Made by a program: the position numbers and the translations under genes | Part shown: positions 5,104 to 6,730 of the stretch, piece after piece | How positions within the stretch are numbered: the stretch's first letter is position 1 | Layout of the letters: every line of letters begins with the position of its first letter | Assembly: GCA_000715635.1 (NCBI GenBank) | Contig: KL569175.1 | Span: forward strand, 31,743 to 38,472 | Source: Streptomyces violaceus | GTDB taxonomy: Bacteria > Actinomycetota > Actinomycetes > Streptomycetales > Streptomycetaceae | Direction: 5' to 3' | DNA: 6,730 nucleotides | The notes under the pieces: model-generated | Told to the model about the DNA's origin: nothing | The model's input: only the letters and a program-made list of their open reading frames with translations | Database searches by the model: none

Positions 5104-5811
5104 ATGGCCAGCACGAAGAACGGCAAGCAGCCCGCCCACCGACCCTCGCGGCGGCAGCACATCATCACCGCCGCCGTGCGGGTGTTCGGCCGCAACGGCT
5201 TCGCGGAGACCAGCATCCAGGACATCGCGGACGAGGCCCAGGTGGTGCCCACGGCCGTCTACTACCACTTCGACGGCAAGGAGGAGCTGCTCGAACTCGC
5301 CATGCGTCGCGTGTTCGACCAGCTGAACGCGGTCGTGGAGGCCGCCCGTCCCGAGTCCGAGCCGGGTGACGCGGAGGGGCTGATCCGCGTCATCGACGCC
5401 GTGTGGGACTGGGTGGAGCAGAACCCGGACGAGGCCCGCCTGTACCAGGTCCAGGTCGCCTCGGCCAACGGCAGCGTCAAGGTGCTGCGGGACGAGTTCG
5501 AGCAGCGGCACGTCCAGCGTGGCTACGACTATCTGCCCGAGGGCACCACCCGCAGCCCCCGGGCGGCGAAGGTACGGCACGCTTCACAGGCGCTCGCGGT
5601 CCGCACCCTGATCAGTACGACCATGCTCGTCACCGCGCTGCGGGCAGAGGGGGGACCGCTGTCCCAGTTGCCCTCCCGCTCCGTGCTGGAGGCGGTCAGG
5701 GAGCTGGCGCTGCGCATCGTCGCCACCGAGCAGAAACCGGCGAAGTCAGCAAAGTCGGCGAAAGCGGCGAAAGTGGCGAAGTCGGCCGAGCCCGCCGAGT
5801 CCCGGACCTGA
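5104..5811 (+). CDS. TetR-family transcriptional regulator with Lys/Ala-repeat tail (second of a divergent pair)
   Basis: A 235-residue TetR regulator. Counting from ATG 5104, the arm AHRPSRRQ is at about 11-18 and the helix-turn-helix at about 35-56 (ETSIQDIADEAQVVPTAVYYHF), followed by the normal GKEELLELAM helix. The ligand domain ends near VRELALRIVATEQ. After it comes an unusual tail of seven Ala-(Lys/Glu)-X triplets (AKSAKSAKAAKVAKSAEPAES), basic first and then acidic, which TetR proteins do not normally carry. ATG 5104 is preferred over ATG 5101 because AGGGAG ends four bases before it and only one base before 5101. It is divergent from the TetR at 4355 and convergent with the SDR gene, whose stop is six bases away. 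Effector unknown; TetR regulators beside thiolase and SDR genes often sense acyl-CoA or lipid-like ligands, which here is only inference. Confidence 0.92.
   Translation: MASTKNGKQPAHRPSRRQHIITAAVRVFGRNGFAETSIQDIADEAQVVPTAVYYHFDGKEELLELAMRRVFDQLNAVVEAARPESEPGDAEGLIRVIDAVWDWVEQNPDEARLYQVQVASANGSVKVLRDEFEQRHVQRGYDYLPEGTTRSPRAAKVRHASQALAVRTLISTTMLVTALRAEGGPLSQLPSRSVLEAVRELALRIVATEQKPAKSAKSAKAAKVAKSAEPAESRT
5740..5802 (+). repeat. 9-bp tandem repeat encoding the TetR C-terminal tail, seven units
   Basis: Seven 9-bp units built on GCGAAGTCG encode Ala-Lys-Ser, drifting to Ala-Lys-Ala, Ala-Lys-Val, Ala-Glu-Pro and Ala-Glu-Ser. Wobble changes between units show it is partly degenerate. It adds 21 low-complexity residues just before the stop. 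Confidence 0.85.
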
Positions 5812-5817
5812 GGCGGT

Positions 5818-6522
5818 TCACCAGGCCAGTGGCCTGCGGTCGGCGAACAGCCCGCCGGTCGTCTCGTCGCCCTCGGGCAGGGTCGCCAGCCAGACCGGAG
5901 TGTCCGCCCCCTCCTTCGGACCGCGCGGGGCGGAGGGACCGCCCATGCCGCTGCGCGTCCAGCCGGGATCGGCGGCGTTGACCAGGACGCCCGTGCCGGA
6001 CAGCTCGGCCGCGAGCATGCGGGTCAGGGCGTTGAGCGCCGTCTTGGAGATGCGGTAGGCGGGACGCCGGCCGGAGTCCATCAGCGCCAGCGAACCGTAC
6101 GAGCTGGTGACGTTCACGACCCGCCCGTAGCCGGCTTCCACCATGCCCGGGACGACAGCCTGCGCCACCCGCCAGGCGCCGGTGAAGTTGGTGTCCAGCG
6201 TGGCGTGCAGGACGTCCTCGTCGACGTAAGGCGGCCGCAGATCCCCGTCCAGCGACACCCCGGCGTTGTTCACCAGCACGTCGATCCCGCCGGTCAGCTC
6301 CCGCGCTTCGCGGACCGCGTCGGTGACGCTCCTCGCGGAGGTCACGTCCAGGGCCAGCGGCACCGCCGCCGGGCCGATGGCACGGCACGCCTCCTCGGCG
6401 GCCTCCGGTCTTCGCGCCGCGACCAGGACCCGCAGCCCCCGGTCCGCGAGCTGCCGGCCGATCTCCAGCCCGATTCCCCGGGCCCCGCCCGTGACGAGTG
6501 CGGTTCTGCCGTCGTGCCGCAT
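5818..6522 (-). CDS. Short-chain dehydrogenase/reductase (classical SDR)
   Basis: A 234-residue NAD(P)-dependent oxidoreductase with a full set of classical SDR motifs: TGGARGIG (11-18) for the cofactor, Asp59 in LDVT, NNAG (85-88), Asn112, the NVTSS strand with candidate catalytic Ser141, and Tyr156-X3-Lys160 (YRISK). Two arginines after the second strand (37-38) suggest NADP(H). The C-terminal part, DPGWTRSGMGGPSAPRGPKEGADTPVWLATLP, is typical of the carbonyl-reductase-like SDR branch, where an extra segment between the Ser and the Tyr is common. ATG 6522 gives the normal length. AAAGGGG (6534-6540), 11 bases upstream, overlaps the stop of the thiolase gene, so the two genes are probably co-transcribed and translationally linked. 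The substrate is unknown; a ketone or 3-oxoacyl compound related to the thiolase is plausible. Confidence 0.92.
   Translation of the reverse strand: MRHDGRTALVTGGARGIGLEIGRQLADRGLRVLVAARRPEAAEEACRAIGPAAVPLALDVTSARSVTDAVREARELTGGIDVLVNNAGVSLDGDLRPPYVDEDVLHATLDTNFTGAWRVAQAVVPGMVEAGYGRVVNVTSSYGSLALMDSGRRPAYRISKTALNALTRMLAAELSGTGVLVNAADPGWTRSGMGGPSAPRGPKEGADTPVWLATLPEGDETTGGLFADRRPLAW
5822..5836. terminator. Candidate hairpin between the convergent TetR and SDR genes
   Basis: CAGGCC-AGT-GGCCTG can fold as a 6-bp GC-rich stem with a 3-nt loop (a 15-bp palindrome in DNA), starting 11 bases after the TetR stop. It lies within the last codons of the SDR gene. No T-tract follows. It could end transcription from the TetR side; its position before the SDR stop makes it less suitable for the SDR transcript. 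Confidence 0.3.
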
Positions 6523-6539
6523 GGCGGTGTCCGCCCCTT

Positions 6540-6708
6540 TCACACCGTGAGGACCGAGCAGGCGCTGATACCGGGCGCCCCGTACACATGGGTGAAGCCC
6601 ACCCGGGGCGCGCCGGGCACCTGCAGCCCCGGCGCCCGGCCCTGCAACTGCCGTACGACCTCGTGGAACTGACGCAGCCCGGAGGCGCCGACGGGCTCCC
6701 CGCCGGCC
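6540..6708 (-). CDS. Thiolase-superfamily protein (SCP-x/acetyl-CoA acetyltransferase-like), C-terminal fragment
   Basis: Only the last 55 or so residues are present; the rest is lost at the contig end. The piece reads AGGEPVGASGLRQFHEVVRQ, a short linker, then APRVGFTHVYGAPGISACSVLTV. This matches the C-terminal thiolase domain: a glycine-rich loop GG-x-PVGASG, the long helix after it, and the last strands with the THVYGAPG turn. In classical thiolases the loop reads GHPxGxSG with a catalytic His; here that position is Glu. The spacing and sequence resemble the SCP-x/lipid-transfer-type thiolases of actinobacteria rather than FadA-type enzymes. Such proteins cleave or form 3-oxoacyl-CoA, or act as aldolases on sterol-like substrates. 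The stop lies 17 bp before the SDR start, so they form one transcript. The six residues that would continue the frame upstream (MCIRDR) come from adapter DNA. Confidence 0.8.
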
Positions 6709-6730
6709 CTGTCTCTTATACACATCTCTG
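6709..6730. other. Synthetic Tn5/Nextera mosaic-end adapter at the contig end
   Basis: Bases 6709-6727 are CTGTCTCTTATACACATCT, the exact 19-bp hyperactive Tn5 mosaic end used in tagmentation libraries, followed by CTG. This end differs from both natural Tn5 ends, so it is library adapter rather than a resident transposon. It has no transposase or target duplication. It produces false N-termini (MCIRDR or MYKRQ) in two minus-strand frames. Confidence 0.97.

Noticed and set aside
6523..6723. N-terminal extension of the SDR frame through the thiolase region
   Set aside because: It begins in the adapter (MYKRQ) and overlaps the thiolase coding frame; the SDR fold starts right after ATG 6522.
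6709..6727. A native Tn5-like insertion end
   Set aside because: The sequence is the synthetic mosaic end, not a natural Tn5 inside or outside end, and it sits exactly at the window edge without transposase or target duplication.

Overview
The window is very GC-rich (about 70% by eye), and its genes strongly favour G or C at the third codon position, use GTG starts and overlap at ATGA/GTGA junctions. This points to a high-GC actinobacterium, most likely Streptomyces or a close relative. It is probably one end of a draft contig: the last 22 bases carry an exact synthetic Tn5/Nextera mosaic end, so the right edge is artificial.

Layout, left to right. (1) Bases 1-176 hold an unidentified partial gene, read here as the N-terminus of a minus-strand protein with a 9-bp tandem repeat; a plus-strand C-terminal tail is the alternative. 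(2) A 148-bp region (177-324) contains a perfect 15-bp palindrome and precedes a plus-strand VOC/glyoxalase-fold protein (325-786). (3) A tight three-gene operon (882-4338) encodes a 2-oxoacid-dehydrogenase-type complex closest to acetoin dehydrogenase: E1 alpha, E1 beta and an E2 acyltransferase with one lipoyl domain and two tandem E3-binding domains. No E3 gene is present, so lipoamide dehydrogenase is presumably encoded elsewhere. (4) Two divergent TetR-family regulators (4355-4960 minus; 5104-5811 plus) share a 143-bp spacer with an inverted repeat. (5) On the minus strand, the C-terminal end of an SCP-x-like thiolase (cut by the contig end) runs 17 bp upstream of a complete short-chain dehydrogenase/reductase (5818-6522).

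How it may work together: E1/E2 would cleave a 2-oxo acid or acetoin and hand the acyl group through lipoyl-E2 to CoA. The thiolase and SDR look like acyl-CoA or ketone-processing enzymes transcribed toward the TetR pair. The two TetR genes sit between the two catabolic units and are natural candidates to control them; an inverted repeat lying over a plausible -35/-10 upstream of E1 alpha fits repression of the operon. All regulatory links are inference.

I did not find CRISPR, transposase, phage, tRNA or rRNA signals, and nothing amounting to a clearly new system. The points most worth checking are the E2 architecture, the tandem 9-bp codon repeats in three places, the TetR pair and its operators, the substituted active-site positions in the thiolase and VOC proteins, and the adapter artefact.
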